A DNA stretch of 64,000 bases, taken from contig NZ_CP026730.1 of NCBI RefSeq assembly GCF_003369795.1, positions 5,075,001-5,139,000 of the forward strand. Direction: 5' to 3'. Origin of the DNA: Streptomyces sp. CB09001. Its GTDB lineage: Bacteria; Actinomycetota; Actinomycetes; Streptomycetales; Streptomycetaceae. Made by a program: the position numbers and the translations under genes. This document shows, in pieces, positions 23,939-34,071 of this stretch (positions are counted from its first letter, which is position 1; every line of letters starts with the position of its first letter). The notes below the pieces were generated by a model. That model did no database searches, was not told the origin of the DNA, and was given only the letters and a program-made list of their open reading frames with translations.

Positions 23939-24759
23939 GTGGGATGCACGGAGCGAGTCGCGAGGCCCTGGCCGCCGCACGCGAGCGTCTCGACGTGCTG
24001 ACGGACTCCACGTCCGTGGACGCCGGCTCGCTCGCCGGCGAGCTGGCCTCCGTCACCGCGCTGCTCCACCGCGAGGTGTCGCTGCGTCGGGTCCTCACCG
24101 ACCCGGCGCAGGCCGGTGAGGCCAAGGCCGAACTCGCCCAGCGTCTCCTCGGCACCCAGGTCAGCGGCCCGGCCGTCGACCTGGTGGCCGGCATGGTGCG
24201 CTCCCGCTGGTCGCAGTCCCGCGACCTGGTGGACGCGCTGGAGGAGCTGGCGAACACCGCCGACCTCACCGACGCCCAGAAGCGGAGCCGCCTCGACAAC
24301 GTCGAGGACGAGCTGTTCCGGTTCGGCCGGATCATCTCCTCCAACACCGAGCTGCGCGCCGCGCTCACCAACCGGTCGGCCACCACCGCGGCCAAGGGCG
24401 AGCTGCTGCGCGACCTGCTCGGCGGCCGGGCGGAGCGGACCACCGAGCGTCTGGTGACGCGCCTTGTCACCGCGCCGCGGGGACGTAGCCTGGAGTCGGG
24501 ACTCGAGTCCCTGTCCAAGCTCGCCGCCGACCGGCGGGACCGGATGGTCGCCGTGGTCACCTCGGCGGTGCCGCTGAGCGACGCACAGAAGCAGCGCCTT
24601 GGCGCGGCCCTCGCGAAGGTCTACGGCCGTCCGATGCACCTGAACCTCGACGTGGACCCCGAGGTCCTCGGCGGAATCCGGGTGCAGGTCGGTGACGAGG
24701 TCATCAACGGCTCCATCGCGGACCGTCTGGAGGACGCCGGCCGCCGGCTGGCGAGCTGA
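23935..24759 (+). CDS. atpH: ATP synthase F1 subunit delta
   Basis: 274 aa, longer than the roughly 180 of E. coli, as usual in actinomycetes. The C-terminal OSCP-type domain is recognisable (VTSAVPLSDAQKQRLGAALAKVYGR and GGIRVQVGDEVINGSIADRL). It links subunit b to the F1 head. ATG 23935 overlaps atpF; ATG 23944 is an alternative. Confidence 0.95.
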   Translation: MSGMHGASREALAAARERLDVLTDSTSVDAGSLAGELASVTALLHREVSLRRVLTDPAQAGEAKAELAQRLLGTQVSGPAVDLVAGMVRSRWSQSRDLVDALEELANTADLTDAQKRSRLDNVEDELFRFGRIISSNTELRAALTNRSATTAAKGELLRDLLGGRAERTTERLVTRLVTAPRGRSLESGLESLSKLAADRRDRMVAVVTSAVPLSDAQKQRLGAALAKVYGRPMHLNLDVDPEVLGGIRVQVGDEVINGSIADRLEDAGRRLAS

Positions 24760-24783
24760 CGACCACGCGCGACAACAGCAGAT

Positions 24784-24826
24784 GCAGTAGCAGAGCAGAA
24801 GCAGTAACAGAGCAGTAGCAGTACGT
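24784..24826 (+). repeat. GCAGTA-type imperfect repeats before atpA
   Basis: GCAGTAGCAGAGCAGAA (24784-24800) is followed at once by GCAGTAACAGAGCAGTA (24801-24817) and a further GCAGTA. It lies in the 186-nt atpH-atpA gap. Confidence 0.8.
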
Positions 24827-24945
24827 ACTTACGACGGCCCTGGTTGGGCCGTGCAGAGGATTCACCTCTCATTGGGGGGAGTCCCGACTCGTGGAATACC
24901 CCCCAAGTGAAACTTCGGGCCCAACAAGGAGAGCAGGGAACTCAG

Positions 24946-26535
<1,590 letters not shown>

Positions 26536-26556
26536 CGTAAGGAAGGGACCTGACTC

Positions 26557-27474
26557 ATGGGAGCCCAGCTCCGGGTCTACAAGCGTCGCATCCGATCCGT
26601 CACCGCGACCAAGAAGATCACCAAGGCGATGGAGATGATCGCCGCCTCGCGCGTCGTCAAGGCGCAGCGCAAGGTGGCGGCCTCCACGCCGTACGCGCGG
26701 GAGCTCACCCGCGCGGTCACGGCGGTCGGTACCGGGTCGAACACGAAGCACCCGCTCACCACGGAGGCGGACAGCCCGAGCCGTGCCGCGGTCCTGCTCC
26801 TCACGAGCGACCGCGGTCTGGCCGGCGCCTTCAACTCCAACGCCATCAAGGCGGCGGAGCAGCTGACCGAGCGCCTCGAGCGCGAGGGCCGGCAGGTCGA
26901 CACGTACATCGTCGGCCGGCGCGGTCTGGCCCACTACAACTTCCGCGAGCGCAAGGTCGCGGAGTCGTTCTCGGGCTTCACCGACGAGCCGGCGTACGCG
27001 GACGCCAAGAAGGTCGCGGCGCCGCTGATCGAGGCCATCGAGAAGGATACGGCCGAGGGCGGCGTGGACGAGCTCCACATCGTCTACACCGAGTTCGTCT
27101 CGATGATGACGCAGACGGCGGTCGACTCCCGGCTGCTGCCGCTGAGCCTCGACGAGGTGGCCGCGGAGTCCGGCGCGAAGGACGAGATCCTTCCGCTGTA
27201 CGACTTCGAGCCTTCGGCGGAGGACGTCCTCGACGCCCTGCTGCCGCGCTACGTCGAGAGCCGCATCTACAACGCGCTGCTGCAGTCGGCTGCCTCCAAG
27301 CACGCCGCCACCCGGCGCGCGATGAAGTCGGCCACCGACAACGCGGGCGAGCTGATCAACACGCTCTCCCGTCTTGCCAACGCGGCCCGCCAGGCCGAAA
27401 TCACCCAGGAAATCAGCGAGATCGTCGGTGGCGCCAGTGCCCTGGCCGACGCGAACGCGGGGAGTGACAACTAA
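26557..27474 (+). CDS. atpG: ATP synthase F1 subunit gamma
   Basis: 305 aa. Central shaft: N-terminal helix GAQLRVYKRRIRSVTATKKI and C-terminal helix ARQAEITQEISEIVGGASAL form the coiled coil in the alpha-beta hexamer. AAGGAAGG lies upstream of ATG; the stop overlaps atpD by one base (TAATG). Confidence 0.97.
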   Translation: MGAQLRVYKRRIRSVTATKKITKAMEMIAASRVVKAQRKVAASTPYARELTRAVTAVGTGSNTKHPLTTEADSPSRAAVLLLTSDRGLAGAFNSNAIKAAEQLTERLEREGRQVDTYIVGRRGLAHYNFRERKVAESFSGFTDEPAYADAKKVAAPLIEAIEKDTAEGGVDELHIVYTEFVSMMTQTAVDSRLLPLSLDEVAAESGAKDEILPLYDFEPSAEDVLDALLPRYVESRIYNALLQSAASKHAATRRAMKSATDNAGELINTLSRLANAARQAEITQEISEIVGGASALADANAGSDN

Positions 27475-28910
27475 TGACCACCACTGTTGAGACCGCGACG
27501 GCCACGGGCCGCGTCGCCCGGGTCATCGGCCCGGTCGTCGACGTGGAGTTCCCCGTCGACGCGATGCCGGAGATCTACAACGCGCTGCACGTAGAGGTCG
27601 CCGACCCGGCCAAGGAGGGTGAGCTCAAGACGCTGACCCTCGAGGTCGCCCAGCACCTCGGTGACGGCCTGGTCCGCACCATCTCCATGCAGCCCACCGA
27701 CGGCCTGATCCGTCAGGCCCCGGTGACCGACACGGGCGCGGCCATCTCCGTCCCCGTCGGCGACTTCACCAAGGGCAAGGTGTTCAACACCCTCGGTGAG
27801 GTGCTGAACGTCGACGAGAGTTACGACGGTGAGCGCTGGCCGATCCACCGCAAGGCCCCGAACTTCGACGAGCTCGAGTCGAAGACCGAGATGTTCGAGA
27901 CCGGCGTCAAGGTCATCGACCTGCTGACCCCGTACGTCAAGGGCGGCAAGATCGGTCTGTTCGGCGGCGCGGGCGTCGGCAAGACGGTGCTCATCCAGGA
28001 GATGATCTACCGCGTCGCCAACAACCACGACGGTGTCTCCGTGTTCGCCGGTGTCGGTGAGCGCACCCGTGAGGGCAACGACCTCATCGACGAGATGAGC
28101 GAGTCGGGCGTCATCGACAAGACCGCGCTGGTCTTCGGTCAGATGGACGAGCCGCCGGGCACCCGTCTGCGCGTCGCGCTGGCCGGCCTGACCATGGCCG
28201 AGTACTTCCGCGACGTCCAGAAGCAGGACGTGCTGTTCTTCATCGACAACATCTTCCGCTTCACCCAGGCGGGCTCCGAGGTGTCGACCCTGCTCGGCCG
28301 CATGCCCTCCGCGGTGGGCTACCAGCCGAACCTGGCCGACGAGATGGGTCTCCTCCAGGAGCGCATCACCTCGACCCGTGGTCACTCGATCACCTCGATG
28401 CAGGCGATCTACGTCCCCGCGGACGACCTGACCGACCCGGCCCCGGCCACCACCTTCGCCCACCTCGACGCGACGACGGTGCTCTCCCGTCCGATCTCCG
28501 AGAAGGGCATCTACCCGGCCGTGGACCCGCTGGACTCGACGTCCCGCATCCTCGACCCGCGGTACATCGCGGCGGACCACTACCAGGCCGCGATGCGCGT
28601 GAAGAACATCCTGCAGAAGTACAAGGACCTGCAGGACATCATCGCGATCCTCGGTATCGACGAGCTGGGCGAAGAGGACAAGCTCGTCGTCCACCGTGCC
28701 CGTCGCGTGGAGCGCTTCCTGTCCCAGAACACCCACGTCGCCAAGCAGTTCACCGGCGTCGACGGGTCGGACGTCCCGCTGGAGGAGTCGATCGCGGCCT
28801 TCAACGCGATCTGCGACGGCGAGTACGACCACTTCCCGGAGCAGGCGTTCTTCATGTGCGGTGGCATCGAGGACCTGAAGAACAACGCCAAGGAGCTGGG
28901 CGTCTCCTGA
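27474..28910 (+). CDS. atpD: ATP synthase F1 subunit beta
   Basis: 478 aa. Catalytic subunit: Walker A GGAGVGKTVLIQE (about 163-175), the catalytic Glu in GERTREGND, FFIDNIFRFTQAGSEVS (Walker B) and the DELSEED-like loop IDELGEEDK. It starts by coupling to atpG. Confidence 0.98.
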   Translation: MTTTVETATATGRVARVIGPVVDVEFPVDAMPEIYNALHVEVADPAKEGELKTLTLEVAQHLGDGLVRTISMQPTDGLIRQAPVTDTGAAISVPVGDFTKGKVFNTLGEVLNVDESYDGERWPIHRKAPNFDELESKTEMFETGVKVIDLLTPYVKGGKIGLFGGAGVGKTVLIQEMIYRVANNHDGVSVFAGVGERTREGNDLIDEMSESGVIDKTALVFGQMDEPPGTRLRVALAGLTMAEYFRDVQKQDVLFFIDNIFRFTQAGSEVSTLLGRMPSAVGYQPNLADEMGLLQERITSTRGHSITSMQAIYVPADDLTDPAPATTFAHLDATTVLSRPISEKGIYPAVDPLDSTSRILDPRYIAADHYQAAMRVKNILQKYKDLQDIIAILGIDELGEEDKLVVHRARRVERFLSQNTHVAKQFTGVDGSDVPLEESIAAFNAICDGEYDHFPEQAFFMCGGIEDLKNNAKELGVS

Positions 28911-29041
28911 GCCTCGGCTCACGGTGAGCCGCACGGCCCACCACCCGGAGGGGGCGGGCGCGTCCCGTCCCCTCCGGCACGCCCCTTAGACTTGTAACCA
29001 ACACCCGGCTCTCCCGCCGGGTGGTGACCCGAGGAGCCACC

Positions 29042-29416
29042 TTGGCTGCTGAGCTGCACGTCGCGCTGGTCGCGGCCGACCGAGAGGTCTGGTCCGGCGA
29101 GGCCACCCTGGTCGTCGCGCGCACCACGTCCGGCGACATCGGCGTCATGCCCGGTCACCAGCCGCTGCTCGGTGTGCTGGAGTCGGGCCCGGTGACCATT
29201 CGTACGAGTGACGGCGGGACGGTCGTCGCCGCGGTGCACGGCGGTTTCATCTCGTTCGCCGACAACAAGCTGTCGCTGCTGGCCGAGGTCGCCGAGCTGT
29301 CGGACGAGATCGACGTCCATCGCGCGGAGCGCAAGCTCGAGCGCGCGAAGGCGGAGGGCGACGCCCACGCCGAGCGTCGCGCGGACGTCCGACTGCGCGC
29401 GGCGGCGGGACGCTGA
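29042..29416 (+). CDS. atpC: ATP synthase F1 subunit epsilon
   Basis: 124 aa. N-terminal beta-sandwich (LHVALVAADREVWSGEATLV, GDIGVMPGHQPLL) and a short C-terminal helical pair (89-124) that can inhibit ATP hydrolysis. The start is TTG 29042 with GAGGAG 5 nt upstream. Confidence 0.95.
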   Translation: MAAELHVALVAADREVWSGEATLVVARTTSGDIGVMPGHQPLLGVLESGPVTIRTSDGGTVVAAVHGGFISFADNKLSLLAEVAELSDEIDVHRAERKLERAKAEGDAHAERRADVRLRAAAGR

Positions 29417-29456
29417 TCCACAGCACTGTGCGATAGCGTCGTGCCATGACGTCACT

Positions 29457-29500
29457 CAGCCGCGGCTGGGACCGGAGCCATCCGGACCCGGCCGCGGCTG
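29457..29500 (+). terminator. Terminator of the atp operon
   Basis: CAGCCGCGG (29457-29465) pairs with CCGCGGCTG (29492-29500), continued by an inner near-perfect GGGACCGGA/TCCGGACCC stem. A T6 run follows 15 nt later. Confidence 0.75.
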
Positions 29501-29558
29501 AGGCAGATCCGGGTGTTTTTTCCGTTCCGTTACCTAGGAGACGAGGAGGTCGGTGTCG

Positions 29559-30008
29559 ATGGCCCTCGCTCTGACTGTGTGCGGAATCGTGGTGGCCGTG
29601 GTGGTGATCGGCCTCTTCGTCTTCGGTCTGCGCCGCCGGCTGATCCAGCGCTCGGGCGGCACCTTCGACTGCTCCCTGCGCTGGGACGCCCCCAAGGAGG
29701 GCGACACCACCGACGGCAAGGGCTGGGCCTACGGGGTGGCCCGCTACAACGGCGACCGGGTCGAGTGGTACCGCGTCTTCTCGTACTCCCCCCGCCCGCG
29801 TCGCGTGCTCGAACGCTCCGCGATCGAGGTGGCCGGCCGCCGGCTGCCGGACGGCGAGGAGGAGCTGGCGTTGCTTTCCGACGCCGTGATCCTGGCCTGT
29901 CTCCATCGGGGCACCCGGCTGGAACTGGCGATGAGCGAGGACGCGCTGACCGGATTCCTCGCGTGGCTGGAAGCAGCCCCGCCCGGACAGCGAGTGAATG
30001 TGGCGTAG
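29559..30008 (+). CDS. DUF2550 family membrane protein
   Basis: 149 aa. One N-terminal membrane helix (about 4-24, LTVCGIVVAVVVIGLFVFGL) and a cytoplasmic domain with TFDCSLRWD, GWAYGVARYNGDRVEWYRVFSYSP and LALLSDAVILACLHRGTRLELAMS. This is the conserved actinobacterial family found just after atpC; its function is unknown. ATG 29559 is 9 nt from GAGGAGG; GTG 29553 would be only 3 nt away. Confidence 0.85.
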   Translation: MALALTVCGIVVAVVVIGLFVFGLRRRLIQRSGGTFDCSLRWDAPKEGDTTDGKGWAYGVARYNGDRVEWYRVFSYSPRPRRVLERSAIEVAGRRLPDGEEELALLSDAVILACLHRGTRLELAMSEDALTGFLAWLEAAPPGQRVNVA

Positions 30009-30071
30009 CCGCACTCCCTCTCCCCCTGGACGAAGCCTGAGGGGAGAGCGAATGCGGCTACGGGGTGGTTG

Positions 30072-31937
30072 TTACTTCAGGCCGCTGTCGATGGCGCTCA
30101 CCAGTTCGCCGTTCGTGGTGTCGCCGCTGAACTCCCAGAAGAAGGCGCCGCCGAGGCCCTGCTGCTCGGCCCAGTCCATCTTGGACTTGATGGTGGCCGG
30201 GGTGTCGTAGGACCACCAGTTGGAGCCGCAGTGGGCGTACGCGGTGCCGGCGATGGTGCCGGTGGCCGGGCAGCTGTTCTTGAGGACCTTGTAGTCCTCG
30301 ATGCCCGCCTCGTAGGTGCCGGTCGCCGGGCCGGTGGCGGTGCCGCCGGGCGCGGACTGCGTGACGCCGGTCCAGCCGCGGCCGTAGAAGCCGATGCCGA
30401 TCAGCAGCTTGTCGGCCGGGACGCCCTTGGACTTGAACTTCGCCATCGCGTCGGCGGTGTTGAAGCCCTGCTGCGGGATGCCGTCGTACGCGGTCAGCGG
30501 CGAGTGCGGAGCGGTCGGACCGTTCTTCGCCCAGGCGCCGAAGAAGTCGTACGTCATCACGTTGTACCAGTCGATGTACTTCGAGGCCTCGCCGTAGTCG
30601 GCGGCGTCGATCTTGCCGCCGTCCGAGCCGTCGGCGGTGACGGCCGCGGTGATCAGGTAGTCCTGGCCGAACTCGGCGCGCATGGCCTTCATCATGCTGC
30701 TGAAGGCGTTCGAGGCGCTGGTCTCGTCGCAGCTGAGGCCGCAGGCGTTCGGGTACTCCCAGTCCAGGTCGATGCCGTCGAAGACGTCGGCCCAGCGCGG
30801 GTCCTCGACCAGGTCGTGACAGGACTTCGCGAACGCGGCCGGGTTCTTCACGGCGTCGGGGAAGCCGCCGGACCAGGTCCAGCCGCCGAAGGAGTAGAGG
30901 ATCTTGATGTTCGGGTACTTGGCCTTCAGCTTGCGCAGCTGGTTGAAGTTGCCGCGCAGCGGCTGGTCCCAGGTGTCGGCGACGCCGTCGACGGACTGGT
31001 CGGCGGTGTAGGCCTTGTCGTAGTCGGCGTAGGAGTCGCCGATGGTGCACTTGCCGCCCTGGACGTTGCCGAAGGCGTAGTTGATGTGCGTGATCTTGTC
31101 GGCGGAGCCGGAGGTGACCAGGTTCTTCACGTGGTAGTTGCGCCCGTAGACGCCCCAGTTGGTGAAGTAGCCCATCTTGACCTCGTCGCCGGTGCCGGGG
31201 TTGCCGCCGTCCCCGCCGCCGGTGGTGGTGACCTTCACGGCGCCGCTGGCCGGACCGGTCTGGTCGGCGGTGTCACGGGCCTTGACGCTGTACGAGTAGG
31301 CGGTGCCCTTGGTGAGGCCGTTGTCCGTGTAGGTGGTGCCGGTGACGGTGGCCACCTTGGCGCCGTCCCGCAGGACGTCGTAGTTCTTGACGCCCTTGTC
31401 GTCGGTCGCCGCCGACCAGGACAGCTTCACCGAGGTGTCGGTGACGTTCGAGGCGGTGGGCGTGCCGGGCGCGGAGGGGGCCTCGTCGCCGGGGACCGAG
31501 GTGCCGTCGCAGCTGCCGCCGTTGAGCTTGCAGTTGGACGGGGAGCCGGGCCCGCTGCCGTTGAAGCCGAAGGAGACCGAGGCGCCGGGGGCGAGCGTCC
31601 CGTTCCAGCCGACGTTCTTGGCGGTCCAGTGGTCGGCGGAGTTGGTGACGGTGGCGTCCCAGGCCGAGGTGACCTTGGTGCCGGAGGGGAAGTCCCACTC
31701 GACGGTCCAGGAGCTGAGGGAGGCGGTGCCGGTGTTCTTCACCGTCCACTTGCCGCCGAATCCCGTGCCCCAGTCCGAGGTCTTCTCGAAGGTGGCCGTC
31801 GCTCCCCCACTCTCGACTTCGCTCGAGCGGGGGGACCCCCACGCGGCGGCCTGGGCAGGGCTCGCGAGGCCGACCAGGCCGGCGAGGGGAAGCGCCAGGG
31901 TCGCTGCGAGTGCCGCGGCTTTGTGTCTGAAGCGCAT
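30072..31937 (-). CDS. chiC: Secreted family-18 chitinase with CBM2 and FN3 domains
   Basis: 621 aa. Signal peptide 1-30 (ends SPAQA), carbohydrate-binding module CBM2 about 46-145 (TFEKTSDWGTGFGGKWTV, with the usual Trp residues), FN3 about 153-240, and the GH18 catalytic barrel about 250-621 with DGIDLDWEYP at 387-396 and the catalytic acid Glu394. It hydrolyses chitin outside the cell. Residues 35-45 (SPRSSEVESGG), between signal peptide and CBM, are coded by a dispersed Streptomyces palindrome. AAGGAGG lies 6 nt before ATG. The promoter carries the two 12-bp repeats of the Streptomyces chitin regulon, and the adjacent two-component pair corresponds in S. coelicolor to ChiS/ChiR, known to control chiC. 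Confidence 0.95.
   Translation of the reverse strand: MRFRHKAAALAATLALPLAGLVGLASPAQAAAWGSPRSSEVESGGATATFEKTSDWGTGFGGKWTVKNTGTASLSSWTVEWDFPSGTKVTSAWDATVTNSADHWTAKNVGWNGTLAPGASVSFGFNGSGPGSPSNCKLNGGSCDGTSVPGDEAPSAPGTPTASNVTDTSVKLSWSAATDDKGVKNYDVLRDGAKVATVTGTTYTDNGLTKGTAYSYSVKARDTADQTGPASGAVKVTTTGGGDGGNPGTGDEVKMGYFTNWGVYGRNYHVKNLVTSGSADKITHINYAFGNVQGGKCTIGDSYADYDKAYTADQSVDGVADTWDQPLRGNFNQLRKLKAKYPNIKILYSFGGWTWSGGFPDAVKNPAAFAKSCHDLVEDPRWADVFDGIDLDWEYPNACGLSCDETSASNAFSSMMKAMRAEFGQDYLITAAVTADGSDGGKIDAADYGEASKYIDWYNVMTYDFFGAWAKNGPTAPHSPLTAYDGIPQQGFNTADAMAKFKSKGVPADKLLIGIGFYGRGWTGVTQSAPGGTATGPATGTYEAGIEDYKVLKNSCPATGTIAGTAYAHCGSNWWSYDTPATIKSKMDWAEQQGLGGAFFWEFSGDTTNGELVSAIDSGLK
31802..31843. repeat. Dispersed palindromic repeat inside chiC
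   Basis: Core TCGACTTCGCTCGAG between a C run and GGGGGG then ACCCCC. A close inverse copy is at 35424-35465. Here it is in frame in the mature N-terminus of the chitinase. Confidence 0.8.
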
Positions 31938-32001
31938 GTGCGCCTCCTTATATGGGGATGTTGTCGAGGGCATGACTGAGCCTCATGCCCGCAGTGCGGC
32001 G

Positions 32002-32030
32002 AGAATAGAAAGGTCTGGACCACAGGTCAA
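32002..32030 (-). promoter_or_regulatory. chiC: chiC promoter
   Basis: On the minus strand TTGACC (rc of 32025-32030), a 17-nt spacer, and TATTCT (rc of 32002-32007). This gives a leader of about 55-60 nt. It is the best promoter in the window. Confidence 0.75.
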
Positions 32031-32043
32031 TAGGTCTGGACCA
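32011..32043 (-). promoter_or_regulatory. chiC: Two 12-bp direct repeats flanking the chiC -35 box
   Basis: TGGTCCAGACCT occurs twice (rc of 32032-32043 and of 32011-32022), 9 nt apart, on either side of the -35 hexamer. The same repeats define Streptomyces chitinase promoters and resemble the DasR-responsive element (dre), so glucosamine-dependent repression is likely. Confidence 0.8.
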
Positions 32044-32084
32044 ATGTGGCGGCCAGTGGTTGAACCTGTGATTGACAGGGAAAA

Positions 32085-32726
32085 CTAGATCCCCAACTCC
32101 TGCGCCAGCACCGCCGCTTGCACCCGGCTGCGCAGCCCCAACTTCCCCAGCAGTCGGCTGACGTGTGTCTTCACCGTGGCCTCCGCCATGTCGAGGCGCT
32201 CGGCGACCGCCGCGTTGGACAGCCCCTCGCCGAGACACGAGAGCACCTCGCGCTCACGCCGCGTCAGCTCCCGCAGCACGGCCGGGTCCGCGGCCGGCTC
32301 GCGCACCGGGTTCGCGGCGAACTCGGCGATCAGCCGCCGGGTGACGGCCGGGGCCACGATGCCCTCGCCGCCCGCCACCGTGCGCACGGCCGCGATCAGG
32401 TCCTTGGCGTCGGTGTTCTTCAGCAGGAACCCGGCGGCTCCCGCCCGCAGCGCCCCGAAGACGTACTCGTCCAGGTCGAAGGTGGTCAGCACCAGGACGT
32501 CGGCGAGTTGCTCCCCGACCACGATCCGGGTCGCCGACACCCCGTCCAGGCGCGGCATCTGCACGTCCATCAGCACCAGGTCGGGACGCAGCTCCCGGGC
32601 CAGCGCCACCGCCCGCTCCCCGTCCGCGGCCTCGCCCACCACCTCGATGTCCGGTGCGCTGCCCAGGATCAGCACCAGCCCCGCGCGGACGGCGGACTGG
32701 TCCTCGGCGACGAGGACGCGGATCAT
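32085..32726 (-). CDS. NarL/FixJ-family response regulator (ChiR-like)
   Basis: 213 aa. Receiver with D54 (VLMDVQMPRLDG), Thr switch (LVLTTFD) and Lys (FLLKNTD), then a LuxR-type HTH (about 150-210: LTRREREVLSCLGEGLSNAA, AEATVKTHVSRLLGKLGLRS). The start ATG overlaps the kinase stop (ATGA). It is adjacent to chiC; in S. coelicolor the equivalent gene is reported as chiR, the activator of chiC. Confidence 0.9.
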   Translation of the reverse strand: MIRVLVAEDQSAVRAGLVLILGSAPDIEVVGEAADGERAVALARELRPDLVLMDVQMPRLDGVSATRIVVGEQLADVLVLTTFDLDEYVFGALRAGAAGFLLKNTDAKDLIAAVRTVAGGEGIVAPAVTRRLIAEFAANPVREPAADPAVLRELTRREREVLSCLGEGLSNAAVAERLDMAEATVKTHVSRLLGKLGLRSRVQAAVLAQELGI

Positions 32727-33919
32727 GCGAGGTCTCCTTCGGTCAGGGGCAGGGTGGCCCGTACGGCCCAGATCTTGGCGCCCGCCGAGCCCGGCTGCGG
32801 CACCGCCCCGGCCTCGAACGTGCCGTGCAGCAGTGCGGCCCGCTCCCGCATCCCGACCAGGCCGGCGCCGGAACCGGGCGCGCGTGGGGTGTCCCGGTCG
32901 CCGTACGGGCTGGTCACCCGGACCCGCAGGGCGCCCTCGTGCCGGTCGAGCCGGACCCGGACGGTGCCCTTGGAGGCGTGCTTGAGGGCGTTGGTGAGCG
33001 ACTCCTGCACGATCCGGTACGCGGCCAGCTCGACCGGCGCGGGCAGGTTCTCGCCGGGTGCCGCGTCCAGGGTGACGTCGAGGCCGTTGGCGCGGGCGCC
33101 GTCGACCAGCGCGCCGAGCCCGTCGAGGGTGGGGGCGGCGGCCGGCTCGGTGTCCCCGCCCTGGTCCCGCAGGATGCCGATGAGGCGTCGCATCTCGGCC
33201 AGTCCCGCCACGCTGTTCTCCCGGATCACGCCGAGCGCCTGCCGGGTGGTCGCGGCGTCGTCCAGGGAGAGCGCGGCGGTGGAGTGGATCGCGATCGCGG
33301 AGAGGTGGTTGGCGACCATGTCGTGCAGCTCGCGGGCCATCCGGGAGCGCTCCGCGGTCACCGCCTGCACCCGGTCCATCTCGGCGAGCAGCGCGGTCTG
33401 CTCGGCCCGCAGCAGGGCGGCGTCGGCGGTCTCGCGGTGGTTGCGGACGATGAGCCCCGTGGAGGCGGGCGCGAAGGACACGACGCCGACGGCGACACCG
33501 ATGAGCAGCGCCTCGGGCACCCGCAGCACCGCGTACGGCACCACCGTCCCGGCCACCGTGAGCAGCCCGGTGATCCACGGGATGCGGCGGGCCGAGGCGG
33601 GCGGGCCGTACAGCACGGCGGCGTACATCAGGTCGGTGTACATGATCACCGTGACCAGGCTGCCCTGGGTGAGCGTGTCCGCGATCAGCGCGGCGGTGCC
33701 GATCAGCAGCCCCGTGCGGGGCGCCGCCCGGCGCAGCAACTCGCAGCCCGCCATGACGGCGAGCGGGACCAGCAGCGGCCAGTGGCCGTCGAACAGCACG
33801 ATCGGCTCGTCGGCGGGCCGCACGCCCAGGCCGATGCCCCACAGCAGCAGCCCGCCCAGCAGCCCGGCCGACGCGGCGTACACGTCGAAGCGACGCGGGC
33901 GGGGGAGTCGTACGGCCAT
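32723..33919 (-). CDS. Histidine kinase, NarL-partner type (ChiS-like)
   Basis: 398 aa. About five membrane helices in the first 150 residues without a large outer domain, a HisKA_3 dimerisation helix with the phosphorylatable His (SRMARELHDMVANHLSAIAI), and a compact HATPase (YRIVQESLTNALKHASKGTV, then GLVGMRERAALLHG). ATG 33919 follows a GGATGGTGG site. It forms an operon with the regulator. Confidence 0.88.
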   Translation of the reverse strand: MAVRLPRPRRFDVYAASAGLLGGLLLWGIGLGVRPADEPIVLFDGHWPLLVPLAVMAGCELLRRAAPRTGLLIGTAALIADTLTQGSLVTVIMYTDLMYAAVLYGPPASARRIPWITGLLTVAGTVVPYAVLRVPEALLIGVAVGVVSFAPASTGLIVRNHRETADAALLRAEQTALLAEMDRVQAVTAERSRMARELHDMVANHLSAIAIHSTAALSLDDAATTRQALGVIRENSVAGLAEMRRLIGILRDQGGDTEPAAAPTLDGLGALVDGARANGLDVTLDAAPGENLPAPVELAAYRIVQESLTNALKHASKGTVRVRLDRHEGALRVRVTSPYGDRDTPRAPGSGAGLVGMRERAALLHGTFEAGAVPQPGSAGAKIWAVRATLPLTEGDLA

Positions 33920-34071
33920 GCCACCATCCAACACGGCCCGCGGCCCGCCCGCCTGATCCCCGGGAACGGTCCCGCGCTGCATCTTTCGATGTACCGGAGG
34001 TTCGTCACCGGCGACGACGAACCCGGCGGATTCCGACGGGAGCCTGGAAGGGTGAACGAAGGGAGTGCGTC

